64,000 nt of DNA from Mycosarcoma maydis (Eukaryota; Basidiomycota; Ustilaginomycetes; Ustilaginales), in the NCBI RefSeq assembly GCF_000328475.2, contig NC_026490.1:1-64000 (forward strand). The letters run 5' to 3'. Position 1 is the first letter of the stretch, and each line of letters begins with the position of its first letter. A program made the position numbers and the translations under genes. Below, piece after piece: positions 11,021 to 20,763 of this stretch. The notes below the pieces were generated by a model. That model searched no databases and was not told the origin of the DNA. It saw only the letters and a program-made list of their open reading frames with translations.

Positions 11021-11895
11021 TTTTTTTTCATACACCGACCCAAGCCTATAGAGGCTTATGCGGGAGTCAAGAATCAAAGATACAGGCTGTAGACAGTGGG
11101 TCACGTGACGGCGCAATGTGCTGTACGGTTAAATCCGCCCCTGCTCAGTCATGATGCATGGGTGGGCAAGGGGGTCCGAACGACGTCTCGGCCGGTTGGC
11201 CGTGTTGCCGGATGTTGGTGTCTGGAATAAGGTGGACTGAGGTGTGGTAAAGGAGAGTGAAGGAGTGAGAAGGTTATGGACTGAGCGACAGTGGTGTACC
11301 ATGTACAGGAAAGCGCGCTCTCAAGTACGCAGTCACCGCTGTAGCGAATTTTGGCTCATTTAGGACCTGTTTGAAGGAAGTGAGTCGCTGGTTCCGGGCC
11401 AGGTGACCAGCCTGGCGGAGGGACTCCTCAAGTCTCCCTCGGGGGAGTGCTAGGTTGCGGCAGAGAAGAAGGTGGAGGCGGTCCTCCCGAGAACCGCATC
11501 GGTCACATTTGTCAGTCTTGCCTGGGACCTTGCGCTTCTTGAGGTAAGAATTTGTGCTCGCGTGTCCGGTTCTGATCTGGGCCAGGATGGAAACCTGATC
11601 CCTGGGGAGATGTTTGGATAGCTTGACAGTCTCGCCCACTCTCAAGGTATTGATAGCCTTGAGCTCTGAGCCCCGGGCGGTTGATTCCCAAGCCTTGGTC
11701 CAGGCCTGCATTGTCCTCTGGAGGAGAGCGTGCCTGACGGCAGCTTCCTCTCGGTGGTCCGCCGGAAGTCTGGTTGCATCATCGGCAGCTCCTTGGGCAA
11801 GGGTGTCCGCTCTTTCGTTTTCCGGTATATCTCGGTGGCCAGGGATCCAGACCACGGTGACACGCGAAACGAGACGCTCTGCATCCCAAATTGGT
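11021..11895 (-). mobile_element. 5'-truncated LINE retrotransposon, copy 1
   Basis: Reading on the minus strand, the fragment starts inside an RNase H-like domain (RVTVVWIPGHRDIPENERAD, near 11870-11810), continues into the C-terminal tail of the LINE polyprotein with a cysteine motif (CDRCGSREDRLHLLLC), stops at 11274, and is followed by a 3' UTR that ends in an A-tract (T-tract 11021-11028 on the plus strand). Reverse transcriptase and endonuclease are absent, as is typical of 5'-truncated insertions. The last 250 bp are closely related to copy 2 at 43.2-43.6 kb. The 5' boundary is approximate and no target-site duplication was found. Confidence 0.85.
11274..11855 (-). pseudogene. LINE polyprotein C-terminal fragment (RNase H-like and Cys motif)
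   Basis: About 193 codons stay open. They contain the RNase H C-terminal motif VWIPGHRDIPENERADTLA, in which the His and Asp correspond to family positions, followed by a helical linker and a CX2C...H...C motif found near the end of many fungal LINE ORF2 proteins. No ATG in a gene-like context, reverse transcriptase or upstream part is present, so it is a dead fragment rather than a host gene. Confidence 0.8.
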
Positions 11896-12119
11896 AGGGA
11901 TACACAATTGCATACAGAAAACGTTTGTGGATTGACGAGTCAGACTAAACGTGCATTGTCAGCAACTGACCCCCATGGAATAGAGCTCCCGGCGATCGAA
12001 GACCACGTTCGTCGACTGGTCACGCCATGACGCAGCTTCAGTGTGGAGGAAAGTGAGGGCCAACGACCAGAAGAGCATGGAGTGCACAAATCCTGATGTC
12101 ATGTTGATCCAGGACATAA

Positions 12120-13799
12120 TTAATTGGTGCAAGTAAGGGTAGAGCGAGGGATGCGCGTACTAGACACAAGAACGCCTGCAACTGTTGAGATTGCCGCGGT
12201 GAAGATAAAGACAAGCTCGGGTATGTGAGCGTGTAGGCCAGCTCCGTAGATCCAGGAGGTCATCACGGGGCAAATCGTGCACATGACGCTGTTCAGGAAT
12301 GACAATGCTGCAGAAAGATCCTCTGTCTCGGTGCCCTCAGGGACCAACATCGACGCAAGTGAGGCTATTGTGGACTCTGATGGACAGGACATGCTATAGA
12401 AAGCCAAGCCGAGACAGAACAGGGGAAAATTGCCGGCAGCTCCGGCTGCCGCGAGGACGAGCCAGCCTGCAGCATCGAGAAGGAGCGCACCAACAGAAAG
12501 GACACGCTCAGCAGCAGCAGGTCCACCTGTGACTACTTGCTCGTTGACTGGTCCGTCATCCTCGTCGAGACGCAAGGGGCGCGTCGGTTCAAAATATTGA
12601 CGTGATCGCTTTGCGAGTAGAGGAAAAGCAAGGGCCAGCCAGAAGGTCCCAAAGCCATTAAGCCAGCCTAGCATTAAACTGAGCTCTTTTGCATGCAATT
12701 CAAAGCGAGACGGACAGTACACTAGGAGCGTGTTGGTCGCAATTCCAATCTGGTTCGTCAACATGTACGCAGTGATGACCCGACTTAGACTCCAATCTGA
12801 TTTTCTTGTGGCCGGATTCTGGATTGGTCGTGCGAGGAGACGTAAGGGATGAAGGGCGTTTATGAAGCCGCGTCTGAGCTTGCTCAAACTGCCTGTGTTC
12901 TCAGGCGCGGAGGTAAGAGCATCCGCAACTGCTTCGTCTGTGGCCGCATCAGGTAGTGTTGGAGAGGTAAAGACTTTCTCTGCGAGCGAGGGTATCTTGA
13001 AGCAAGCCAAAATAGAAGAGATTGAGATCGCGGCTCCAAGTTTCAAGGGTAGTGCATCGATCAAAAGGTCCGAATGTGTGTCGAGCGGAAGGGTTTGCAG
13101 CAAGAGAGCGGCACCAACCGAGCCGATGAGCTTGTTGGCAGACAGCCTTGCCAGCCATGTAGATCTTGACGATGGAGGCACTGAATCGATCACAATGGCA
13201 CGTGAGGCGATTTCAAAAAGCATGTCTGGACATCCAAGTGCGCCAGAAATAAGAGACTCTGCCACCATCATGCGAAGACCTGCCTTAGGTGTTATCTGCC
13301 AGTTGGGAAGGAACCACGGCCTTGGGATTTCTCGTGTGTGCCCTGCAACCAGGACTGGGAAATAGAGATGCAGCGTGAGAAGCACCGTACCCAAAGTCAC
13401 ATAACCTCTGTAGCCAAGCCGTTTGATGAGGGGTGGCGAGAGAACAAGCGCGAAGAAGCAGGACGCTAGATTGCTAACGCTGACAATGTACGCAAGCACA
13501 CTGGAGGTACGAGCATCTACATCTGCCAGGCGACAGTCAACGAGAACTGAAGATGATGAAGGCTGCAAGCCATAATGTTCGGCGCAAGCAAGGCTGTGAA
13601 CAAGGCCGACCTTGGAGGTCGTTCCGATGCTGCGAGCAAATACAACAACCAAGTAGACAGCGAAAAGACTCATCAGCGCTGTCTTGGCTCGTTGCCTGAG
13701 GTCTGTTGGCGATTCATTGTGGCTTGCAAAGCTCCTTACGTCATTTTGAGCGTCGTGATGGAGCAGAAACGTCTCCTCTGTGGGTGAGGTCAACACCAT
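12120..13799 (-). CDS. Major facilitator superfamily transporter, substrate unknown
   Basis: From ATG 13799 the product is 559 residues; the frame is open to 14072, but the extra residues are not membrane-like and the upstream Met is less likely. About eleven to twelve hydrophobic segments are visible, starting with TALMSLFAVYLVVVFARSIG, in two halves separated by a charged loop of about 60 residues after LACFKIPSLAEKV. The plan fits fungal MFS permeases related to TetA-like or pcfT-like carriers. There is no sugar-porter signature and no diagnostic substrate motif. It lies alone beside the LINE remnant, transcribed away from the Zn2Cys6 gene region. Confidence 0.75.
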   Translation of the reverse strand: MVLTSPTEETFLLHHDAQNDVRSFASHNESPTDLRQRAKTALMSLFAVYLVVVFARSIGTTSKVGLVHSLACAEHYGLQPSSSSVLVDCRLADVDARTSSVLAYIVSVSNLASCFFALVLSPPLIKRLGYRGYVTLGTVLLTLHLYFPVLVAGHTREIPRPWFLPNWQITPKAGLRMMVAESLISGALGCPDMLFEIASRAIVIDSVPPSSRSTWLARLSANKLIGSVGAALLLQTLPLDTHSDLLIDALPLKLGAAISISSILACFKIPSLAEKVFTSPTLPDAATDEAVADALTSAPENTGSLSKLRRGFINALHPLRLLARPIQNPATRKSDWSLSRVITAYMLTNQIGIATNTLLVYCPSRFELHAKELSLMLGWLNGFGTFWLALAFPLLAKRSRQYFEPTRPLRLDEDDGPVNEQVVTGGPAAAERVLSVGALLLDAAGWLVLAAAGAAGNFPLFCLGLAFYSMSCPSESTIASLASMLVPEGTETEDLSAALSFLNSVMCTICPVMTSWIYGAGLHAHIPELVFIFTAAISTVAGVLVSSTRIPRSTLTCTN

Positions 13800-15461
13800 G
13801 TTAGATGAAGGTGTGATAGACCATCCAAGTATTGCAGTAGATGGACGAAAGAAGCACGGATACAGGAGCAAGCGAGGCCCTTGCATCGTTCGGATTGACA
13901 AGAGGTGCGAGCACTGTGAGACATCCAGGAAAGAAATGGAGGTGCCTGACGAGCAAGAAACTAACTTGTAGTCTGAGCAGAGTGTCAACACCGTCTTATC
14001 TTGAAGAATTAATTCGCGCTTGCTGGACGACACTTCAACCTTACTCTCTTCAATCTTCCCAATTTCGCTCACTGTTGTGCGATGGCGGAGAGCCGGATCG
14101 TTTGAAGACGAAGTTGGTTCTCAACAGGATCATGCATCACGAGAAAGCGTCGTGAAGCAGGAATTCCTAAAGAGACGCTCCGTGTGACTAGTAACATTTA
14201 GCGTAAAGCATAATTCTTTCTTGAACCGACCTTGGACCCATGACCCAGATCCAAAATCCAGAATGTCTCTAATTTACACCATTTTGCAACCCTGATCCAC
14301 GTCGAAATTCACGATTGTTCCAATCAAGCTGTGTTACCCTGGGTGGACATTCACGATTGTACGTCGAATTGGCAGTCAGCTTGCGATAACGATGTGTGTT
14401 TAGTTGAAGGGTAGTAATTTTGGTGGTATTTCGATAGCTATGCTGACATGGGAACCGGGACTATTTATGTTCTTTCTTTCGAGGCGTCTTTTTCTGTGAC
14501 AACCATTTTTCACTTCACTTCTACGCTGCCAGGCCCCAACATTTCTTACTTCAACTTGTTTTTGCCTCTGAATCCATGCTCCAGTTTGGTTCCGAAGCCT
14601 TCAGAGCTGAATCTGGCTTGGTAATAGAACGCGTCGCGTCAGAACTTTCACCACCGTCGCTGCTCCATGCTGCTCTGTTGTCTGCATAAGGCAGAACCTT
14701 TATAACCTGACCGAATCGCAGTCGTGTTCAGAGTCCAGAGCTCAGCACACGCGCCTTTCCTGGCTTCATAGTGGAATGTATAGGGCTGTAAACTAAGGCG
14801 TCCGTCATGGAAGAAGACAGCCCAGAGCCGCCGGAAAGGGAAGCGTGGTGTTACAACTCAGCTTAATATAAATAACACAGTAAAACAATTGGGCTCACAT
14901 GCCTAAAAGAGGTCTCCGGCCTGGATCCGATTTGACTCGCAAGTTTCAAGAACCTCAGACCAAGCCGCGTAACTGAACTGGCTCGCTCAAAGGTTTATTG
15001 TTGAGCTGAATTTGTTCTTCACCGAGGGAATGCTCTGGAGACGGTGGCTCAGTCGACTGCAGATCCAGACAGAGATGGCTCAATGCACTGTACTCATAAG
15101 TATCAAATGGTACAATAAATACGTGCTCCCCCTCAAGGGTCGTGACCATCTCGAAGTGCCCGGTGTGCGACGTCGACCAAAGCTTGACCAACATCGGTTT
15201 GTACTTATCCCACGCAAAGCTGTCATCTCTTGATTGGCACCACCTCATTTTTGATCGCTTGTCAGAAGATGCAGGCATCTTCGAGGGACTGCAGCGATGG
15301 TCCGATTATTCAACCAGTCAGCCAATGTCGTCAACTCGACTTCACTCATCTTCAGCCCACGTTTCTGGCTGTGCCTGTCTGTGTATCGTTCGTGTTGACG
15401 AGCTACCGCCGACATGTTGACATTGCGTGGCAACAAGCGAGCGAGCGGATGGTGGTGAGAT
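13800..15461. other. Intergenic region, MFS gene to Zn2Cys6 gene
   Basis: About 1.66 kb. It should hold the MFS promoter (right of 13799) and the 3' end of the Zn2Cys6 gene. A minus-strand ORF at 14955-15278 (107 codons) has a normal amino-acid mix (for example FEMVTTLEGEHVFIVPFDTY) but no recognisable family; it may be a gene fragment. Nothing else supported. Confidence 0.45.
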
Positions 15462-18400
15462 TTAGGTGATGATCTTGTCGATCAGTGTCTGCCAGAAAGC
15501 TGGGTCAAAGTTCTGTTGACCAGGGCCCGACGGCAGCGATGTGTCCTGAGTCTGAGCTGCGCCGTCGAACGCGAGCAGAGGCTGCTGCGACGAGCCATCG
15601 GCATACGCTCCAGTTACGGCTGCCAGGCCCGAAGCGGGCAAATTGGAAGAACCATACAAGCAAGGTGCTGTCGTAACACCAGGCTTATTACGAACGTTCT
15701 GGCTTTGCATGGAGGTCGGCGTTGCTGAAGTCTGGCTGTTCTGCTGTTGTTGCCACATACCTCCACCGTCGCTGCTGATGGACTGCGCATTCGACATGAG
15801 ATCGTCAAGCGATTTAGAGGAAGACGGAAGCTCTTCTTTTGTCGCATAGCTCGAAGAGATTGGGGCAGACTGCGATGTCCAGCCGCTCATGACAGCGCCA
15901 AGCGTGAGTCCACCCGTATCCCGGTAGTTGACTCCGTTCACGCTGTTCGCAGTCGAAGCGAAGCCGCCAAGCGAAGCTCCTCCGAGTCCATTGAAGCCGC
16001 CGCCAAGCCCTTGACCCATTGGCAAACCTGAAGAGCCAGTGCCGCTTCCTGCAGAGCGAAAGGCACCGCCTAGACTTCCAAGTGAATCCAGACCTAAACT
16101 AACACCTGCAGCACCACCTCCGATGCTATTTGCGCCGTTGTAGGCAGCGTCGTAGGATGGCATCGTAGCTGCCGCCCACTCGGCCTGGTACCATGCGTCA
16201 AAGAACTGCTGTGCATCTTCGCCGCCTCCATTGGCAGTTGAAGCTGGTGCCAAAGACGGAGTTGATGAAGCATCCGTCAGCGCATCGCCGGCAACGTTAG
16301 TGCTTGCGAGCACAGCAGGCAGCGAAGAGGTCGACGGACTGTTCGAGAGACTCTCGGTGGAGCTCATGTGGCCCATGGCATTGCCCAAGCTACGAGGGTT
16401 GTGCGTCCAGTCGCCTGAGTCTTGGCGCGACCCAGTAGCAGTTGCAGAAACAGAAGCGGTGCCATAACTGCGTTCAGCCGATGTAGATGCCAAAGTTGGA
16501 TCTTGGCGTGGCGATCGCGTCACGACGTCGGAGTCAACAGAAGATGGCTGCACTGTACGCGACCTGTCAGCCTCGAAACCGCCTCCTTCACCGTTGACAG
16601 ATCTCTGAGCACCGAGTCCAAGCAACAGATGAGCGTCTGATTTCTCGTCCCCGCGCTCTGTTTTAGCGTCTTGACTACGCTTGGTCTGTTTTGCTTCGCG
16701 AGAATTGGCCTCACCGCGGCGTCCCGTGTCAGTGGATCGAGCCCTTTTCGGAGCTCTTGAAGTAGCGGCATTGGAAGCTGCGGCGCCCTTGGATGTGGCA
16801 GCCATGTGTTCGACCTGTTCAATCCTTGATAGAAAGATGCCGATGACGTTTGCTTCGCGATCTCGCATCTCGTCGCGTTGACTCGCAGGCCTTGATTGAT
16901 ACTTGTTGACGTAGTGTGCAAGGTGCGCTTTGAGTTTGGGCGCGTCGGGAGCATTCGGATCCATGAGGAGCACCACGCCTACGACGAGCAACGAGTGAAA
17001 ATACTTGTACGTACCGATCTGGACGCGATAAAGGAGTAAAGCCTCGTCGTCTGTCTTGAACTTTTGGAGGCTCTGCACAAAGTCGCTACGCATTTCCAGG
17101 TCATGAAGAGCGGCGTTGAGGCTTGCTTGGCGGCATGGCAAGAATTTGGCACCATTGGGACCGCCAGATCGAAGCAAGTATGGTCGATGGAGTGCAATCC
17201 TGACCGAGTTGATCTCGGTGTGCAGAAGGAAGCGATGGACATTGAGGAAGCCGTAGGTTGAGTCGAGCGACTTGTCACATTCGACGCCATCCTTGGTGAG
17301 GCGAGCGCGGAAGTAAAAGGGAAGGTTGTCCTGCAATTCGCGCATGCTCTCATCAAGAGCGAGGACGTCGCTGACGTGCACGGGATGTTGCAGATTCTGA
17401 AAAGTCGCCAAGATGCGACCTTCGAGTTCAGCGATACGTTGACGGAAGACTGTGTAGCTATATGCAGTAGGAGGCTCGACGCCTGGAGGCAATTTGGGAG
17501 GATGCTTGGGCGCTGGGAAGATGTCTTCGTCCATGACGCCGCTGGGCACTTGAGTGTCGCAAACACGATCGTCAATGACCGCAGGACGCCCGGTGTTGAG
17601 AGCAAGAGCTCGATCGAGGAAATAGACGGAAGCCCAAACTCGCCTGCGAGCCTCGGTCTCGGCTGGCGAGAGACCCAACTTGGTTCCGTCACGGTGGAGG
17701 CCGATACTGAAAGCCGCACGAACAGCGGAAGAGCCAAGAGTATATGCTTCTCCGATGCGGCGGTCGAGCAAGAGGAAGCGGCAAGAAGCGAGCCATGCGA
17801 CAATCTGATCGACGTCTTCGCGACCCATGATGGAGCTCATCAGCAAAGCTCTGCGACCGGCGTAGTGGTAGCGTCTTGCGGCTTTGAGCCGGTCGTGGGG
17901 CCCTTCAGGAAAAAGAGAGTGTTGTACGGAGAGCATGGCGATGGCGCAGACATTGCAAAGCAGTGCAAAGATGTTGATGTTTTGGACATTGATCTTGGGA
18001 CCAGAGTTCCAGAAGGCTTCGAAGGATTTGCGTAAGCTCTGTTGAGGGAGTGGCTGACGCATCCAGTTGATGTCGTTGAAAAAGTGGTCTACGAGCACGC
18101 TGCAGTGAGCGCGAGTGCTGAATGCACCGAGCAGATCCGGAGTAGGAGCAGTGGGGCAGCCGTACTCGGGCATGACAACATCTAGATCGGAGGGACCCTC
18201 GAGGGTCCTGATGGGCAAGTTCAGGGGGGTCGCCTTGGTGGAGCTGCCTGGGAGGTCATCGAGAATGGAGCTGATGCGCATATCCATGGAACCGCCGTTG
18301 TAAAAGCCGGTCTTGGGGCTGTATCTACCGTCGGTTTCGAGCTCGTCGATGTCGTCATCATCTTGGTCATTAGGCCGAGCTTGCATCTGCTCGGGAGACT

Positions 18401-18908
18401 TGAACAGACCAGTGTCGGACGATAGGGGTTTGGAAGAGGGCAAACGATGACTAGGTGTCTGGTCATTGCGAGACGAACTGGGGTGAGGATCTGAACCACG
18501 GTTGGTCTGCAACGTGTGTTGGGAGGCTGGAAGGACGGCGGAGGCAAGATGCTGTACCTGTTGTAAAAGCTGTGGCAGATAGTCGTCGAGGATTCTCTCG
18601 ACACGATGTAGCCTGGAAGCGACATCGTTTGTTTCCTCGCCCGGCTGAAAGGTCTTGCATTGTTCGGGAATCTTTCGGGCGATGCAGTGCTGACAAGGAG
18701 TTTCACGGTTACACTTTTGCTTGCGACGGTAGCATTCGGTACAGGCAAAGTGCACACGCTTGCGTTTTCCTGTGCCACGGGAGAAGCTCCTGGAGACGTC
18801 CGAGGGTGAGTCGAGATGGTGAGGCTCCGGAGTGGTGGCTGCGTTCGAAGAGGCGCCCTCGCTGTGACGCGAATTGGCGTCGTCGATGAGAGAGCGGCTG
18901 ATCTTCAT
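15462..18908 (-). CDS. Zn2Cys6 fungal transcription factor
   Basis: ATG 18908 gives 1148 residues; the longer frame to 18947 begins with GTG and has no in-frame ATG. A Zn2Cys6 cluster spans residues 56-84 (Cys 56, 59, 66, 72, 75, 84; spacing CX2CX6CX5CX2CX8C), preceded by a basic GKRKR stretch and followed by a short coiled region. Residues about 260-680 resemble the fungal-specific transcription factor domain, with FFNDINWMRQPLPQ and RRRVWASVYFLDRALALNTG motifs. The last 400 residues are Ser/Gly/Gln/Ala-rich and probably disordered. The product is a nuclear DNA-binding regulator; its targets cannot be read from the sequence. It is divergent from RDS3 with about 920 bp between them. Confidence 0.9.
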   Translation of the reverse strand: MKISRSLIDDANSRHSEGASSNAATTPEPHHLDSPSDVSRSFSRGTGKRKRVHFACTECYRRKQKCNRETPCQHCIARKIPEQCKTFQPGEETNDVASRLHRVERILDDYLPQLLQQVQHLASAVLPASQHTLQTNRGSDPHPSSSRNDQTPSHRLPSSKPLSSDTGLFKSPEQMQARPNDQDDDDIDELETDGRYSPKTGFYNGGSMDMRISSILDDLPGSSTKATPLNLPIRTLEGPSDLDVVMPEYGCPTAPTPDLLGAFSTRAHCSVLVDHFFNDINWMRQPLPQQSLRKSFEAFWNSGPKINVQNINIFALLCNVCAIAMLSVQHSLFPEGPHDRLKAARRYHYAGRRALLMSSIMGREDVDQIVAWLASCRFLLLDRRIGEAYTLGSSAVRAAFSIGLHRDGTKLGLSPAETEARRRVWASVYFLDRALALNTGRPAVIDDRVCDTQVPSGVMDEDIFPAPKHPPKLPPGVEPPTAYSYTVFRQRIAELEGRILATFQNLQHPVHVSDVLALDESMRELQDNLPFYFRARLTKDGVECDKSLDSTYGFLNVHRFLLHTEINSVRIALHRPYLLRSGGPNGAKFLPCRQASLNAALHDLEMRSDFVQSLQKFKTDDEALLLYRVQIGTYKYFHSLLVVGVVLLMDPNAPDAPKLKAHLAHYVNKYQSRPASQRDEMRDREANVIGIFLSRIEQVEHMAATSKGAAASNAATSRAPKRARSTDTGRRGEANSREAKQTKRSQDAKTERGDEKSDAHLLLGLGAQRSVNGEGGGFEADRSRTVQPSSVDSDVVTRSPRQDPTLASTSAERSYGTASVSATATGSRQDSGDWTHNPRSLGNAMGHMSSTESLSNSPSTSSLPAVLASTNVAGDALTDASSTPSLAPASTANGGGEDAQQFFDAWYQAEWAAATMPSYDAAYNGANSIGGGAAGVSLGLDSLGSLGGAFRSAGSGTGSSGLPMGQGLGGGFNGLGGASLGGFASTANSVNGVNYRDTGGLTLGAVMSGWTSQSAPISSSYATKEELPSSSKSLDDLMSNAQSISSDGGGMWQQQQNSQTSATPTSMQSQNVRNKPGVTTAPCLYGSSNLPASGLAAVTGAYADGSSQQPLLAFDGAAQTQDTSLPSGPGQQNFDPAFWQTLIDKIIT

Positions 18909-19030
18909 TGACAGAGCGTTTGTTGAAGCGAGGTCAGCGATGGCCACGATGATGCATAACTTGAGTCTTCAAGAAAGACGGATTGGCATAGAGGAAGGCA
19001 AGCAAAACACACGGATGTGAAATCGTCAAC

Positions 19031-19051
19031 CACGAATCGTGAATCGTGAAA
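19031..19051. repeat. Heptamer array CACGAAT-CGTGAAT-CGTGAAA
   Basis: Three contiguous members of the 7-bp intergenic family, the first and second being inverted relative to each other. Confidence 0.8.
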
Positions 19052-19317
19052 GTAGCCGAGAGGTCCCCCCACCCCGCCAAGCCCAGCTAAGCCCAAACCA
19101 AAGTGCAAAGCACCAAGTGACAGAGGAGAGTGGCTGTTAGATGTGCGAAACAGAGTAACAGTAGAGCACAGTCCAATCGTGAATGCTCTGATGGTAGAGC
19201 GTCAAGGGTCAGGTTAGCGCTAGGATCGCGATTATTCTTCGTGAGTCACAGGATTCGTGATTCACATTCGGAGGTGGCGATTTTATTGCAACCGGCTTTT
19301 CCGTCCTCATGCTGGGC

Positions 19318-19349
19318 GTGACGCAGTGACGCAGTGACGCAGTGACGCA
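19318..19349. repeat. 8-bp tandem repeat GTGACGCA x4
   Basis: Four exact head-to-tail copies. GTGACGCA resembles a CRE/ATF half-site (TGACG), so a bZIP-binding role is conceivable but is inference only. Confidence 0.85.
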
Positions 19350-19831
19350 GTCGTGAGTGAGTGTGTAGCACCTGCTCTTGTTCGGCATTTTCACCGATTT
19401 TGCCGCTCCAGAGCGCAGCTCCACTTGTGGCTGTCGTGGACCCCGATCGACTGCTAACTGTAACCTGTCCTAGTCACCTCCCTATCCTCGTAACGATTCG
19501 CAAGCCAAGTCGGCGGTGCTCCTCGAGTCTATGGCGCTCCTACGGCATGCAATCAACCGCCTGCGGTACCGATGGCTACTGGCAAAGCGTCTTTCTCTGT
19601 ACTATCACCCGCCGATTTCCAAGCAGGGTCCATGCCACCCTCTCACCTTTATTTTTTTAACAAGCGTGAAGGGTCACAATCGTGAATCGTGAATCACGAA
19701 CTCGGATTTCGGAATTGCGGCGCAGCTTCATGCACTCACGCTGTTGGCTGCTGCGCCTTTTGTTCGAACGACGACCTTCTCCTACTTCCACATGGTCATA
19801 CCTAAAGGATACTTGCCAAACTCAAACCACC

Positions 19832-20573
19832 ATGTCCAAGTGAGTCCTCGAAATCGCTCCTAGAAGTTCGACTCTTTGCTTATAAACCTGCCTCGCCACA
19901 AGTGACCATGCAGAAATTGACGGTAGCTACTTTGCTTTGCTCTCGCTCCAAAACCAGGCATCATCCGGATCTCATCCTCTGCCGTAAGCTTCCAGGCATC
20001 GCCATTGGCAGGTTATGCGAGAAGGATGATGGCAAGTGGTAAGTATCTCGCCGGTTGTCCAATTGCATCGATTGCTATCCTACACCATGCTAATTCATTT
20101 CAAGCTTTTTGCCTCGATTCGTCTCGCAACAGTCCAATCTGTGACTCATATGTCCGACCTTCAACTTTGGTCCGCATCTGTGAAGAATGCAATTTCGGAT
20201 CCTCAGGCGGCAAGTGCATCATTTGCGGTGGACAGGGTGTATCGGTAAGTTTGTGCGTTCGTCGCTAGCAACTACCTGGTGGCTGCAGATGTACTGACCA
20301 TACCAAACTCTTGACGCTATAACACCAGGACGCTTACTACTGTGCCGAATGCACAAGGCTCGAAAAAGATCGCGATGGCTGTCCAAAAGTGGTCAATCTC
20401 GGTGCGAGTCGCACCGATCTTGCCTATCTACGCAAAGCGAGGAATCAACAGCAACAGTAAGTTGTCCGACTTGCATCGTGACCCTGCCGTCCCAATGGCA
20501 TCGAGTGAGCTGACTCGTTTCTTGCCTCCCATCACTTCTTTTCATGTTACATGGCAGGTTTCAAAGAGGCTAG
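19832..20573 (+). CDS. RDS3: Splicing factor Rds3/PHF5A (SF3b subunit)
   Basis: Exons are 19832-19839, 19958-20038, 20133-20244 and 20329 onward; all three introns are GT-AG and keep frame. The protein starts [13 protein letters not shown] and contains [38 protein letters not shown] and [12 protein letters not shown], a clear PHF5A/Rds3 match. It is a zinc-knuckle component of SF3b in the U2 snRNP, at the branch-site pocket. Reading straight on gives a stop at 20458-20460 (110 aa). A GTAAGT donor at 20457 and CAG acceptor at 20557 allow a last exon 20558-20573 ending FQRG (114 aa), which fits the basic tail of homologues; I prefer this form moderately. Position 26 is Asp where homologues have Cys. 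Confidence 0.93.
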
Positions 20574-20763
20574 TTCATCCTCCCCACCCTATCTGTACTT
20601 GTACCGAACCCAGCAATTCCATTTATCATGGCAACTTGATCCAAATTTGGCTCTATCCTCGTCGCAGCCAAACAGACTGGACACCAACGTTCACGCATCA
20701 GCACAGGAATGGGTATCGCATGTTGCATTCTGACATCGAGCGAGTCATTTACGTTGAGTTCGC

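Larger units (their letters stand above)
18909..19831. promoter_or_regulatory. Divergent promoter region, Zn2Cys6 gene and RDS3
   Basis: About 920 bp between two start codons on opposite strands. It contains heptamer arrays at 19031-19051 and 19681-19700 and an 8-bp tandem repeat at 19318-19349. No gene-like ORF. Confidence 0.5.

Noticed and set aside
13800..14072. N-terminal extension of the MFS ORF to Met at 14072
   Set aside because: The extra 91 residues are not conserved-looking, and precede the natural MFS N-terminus by a polar and poorly structured stretch. ATG 13799 fits the family plan better.
15462..18947. Zn2Cys6 ORF starting at 18947
   Set aside because: Position 18947 reads GTG, and no in-frame ATG lies just upstream. 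ATG 18908 was used.
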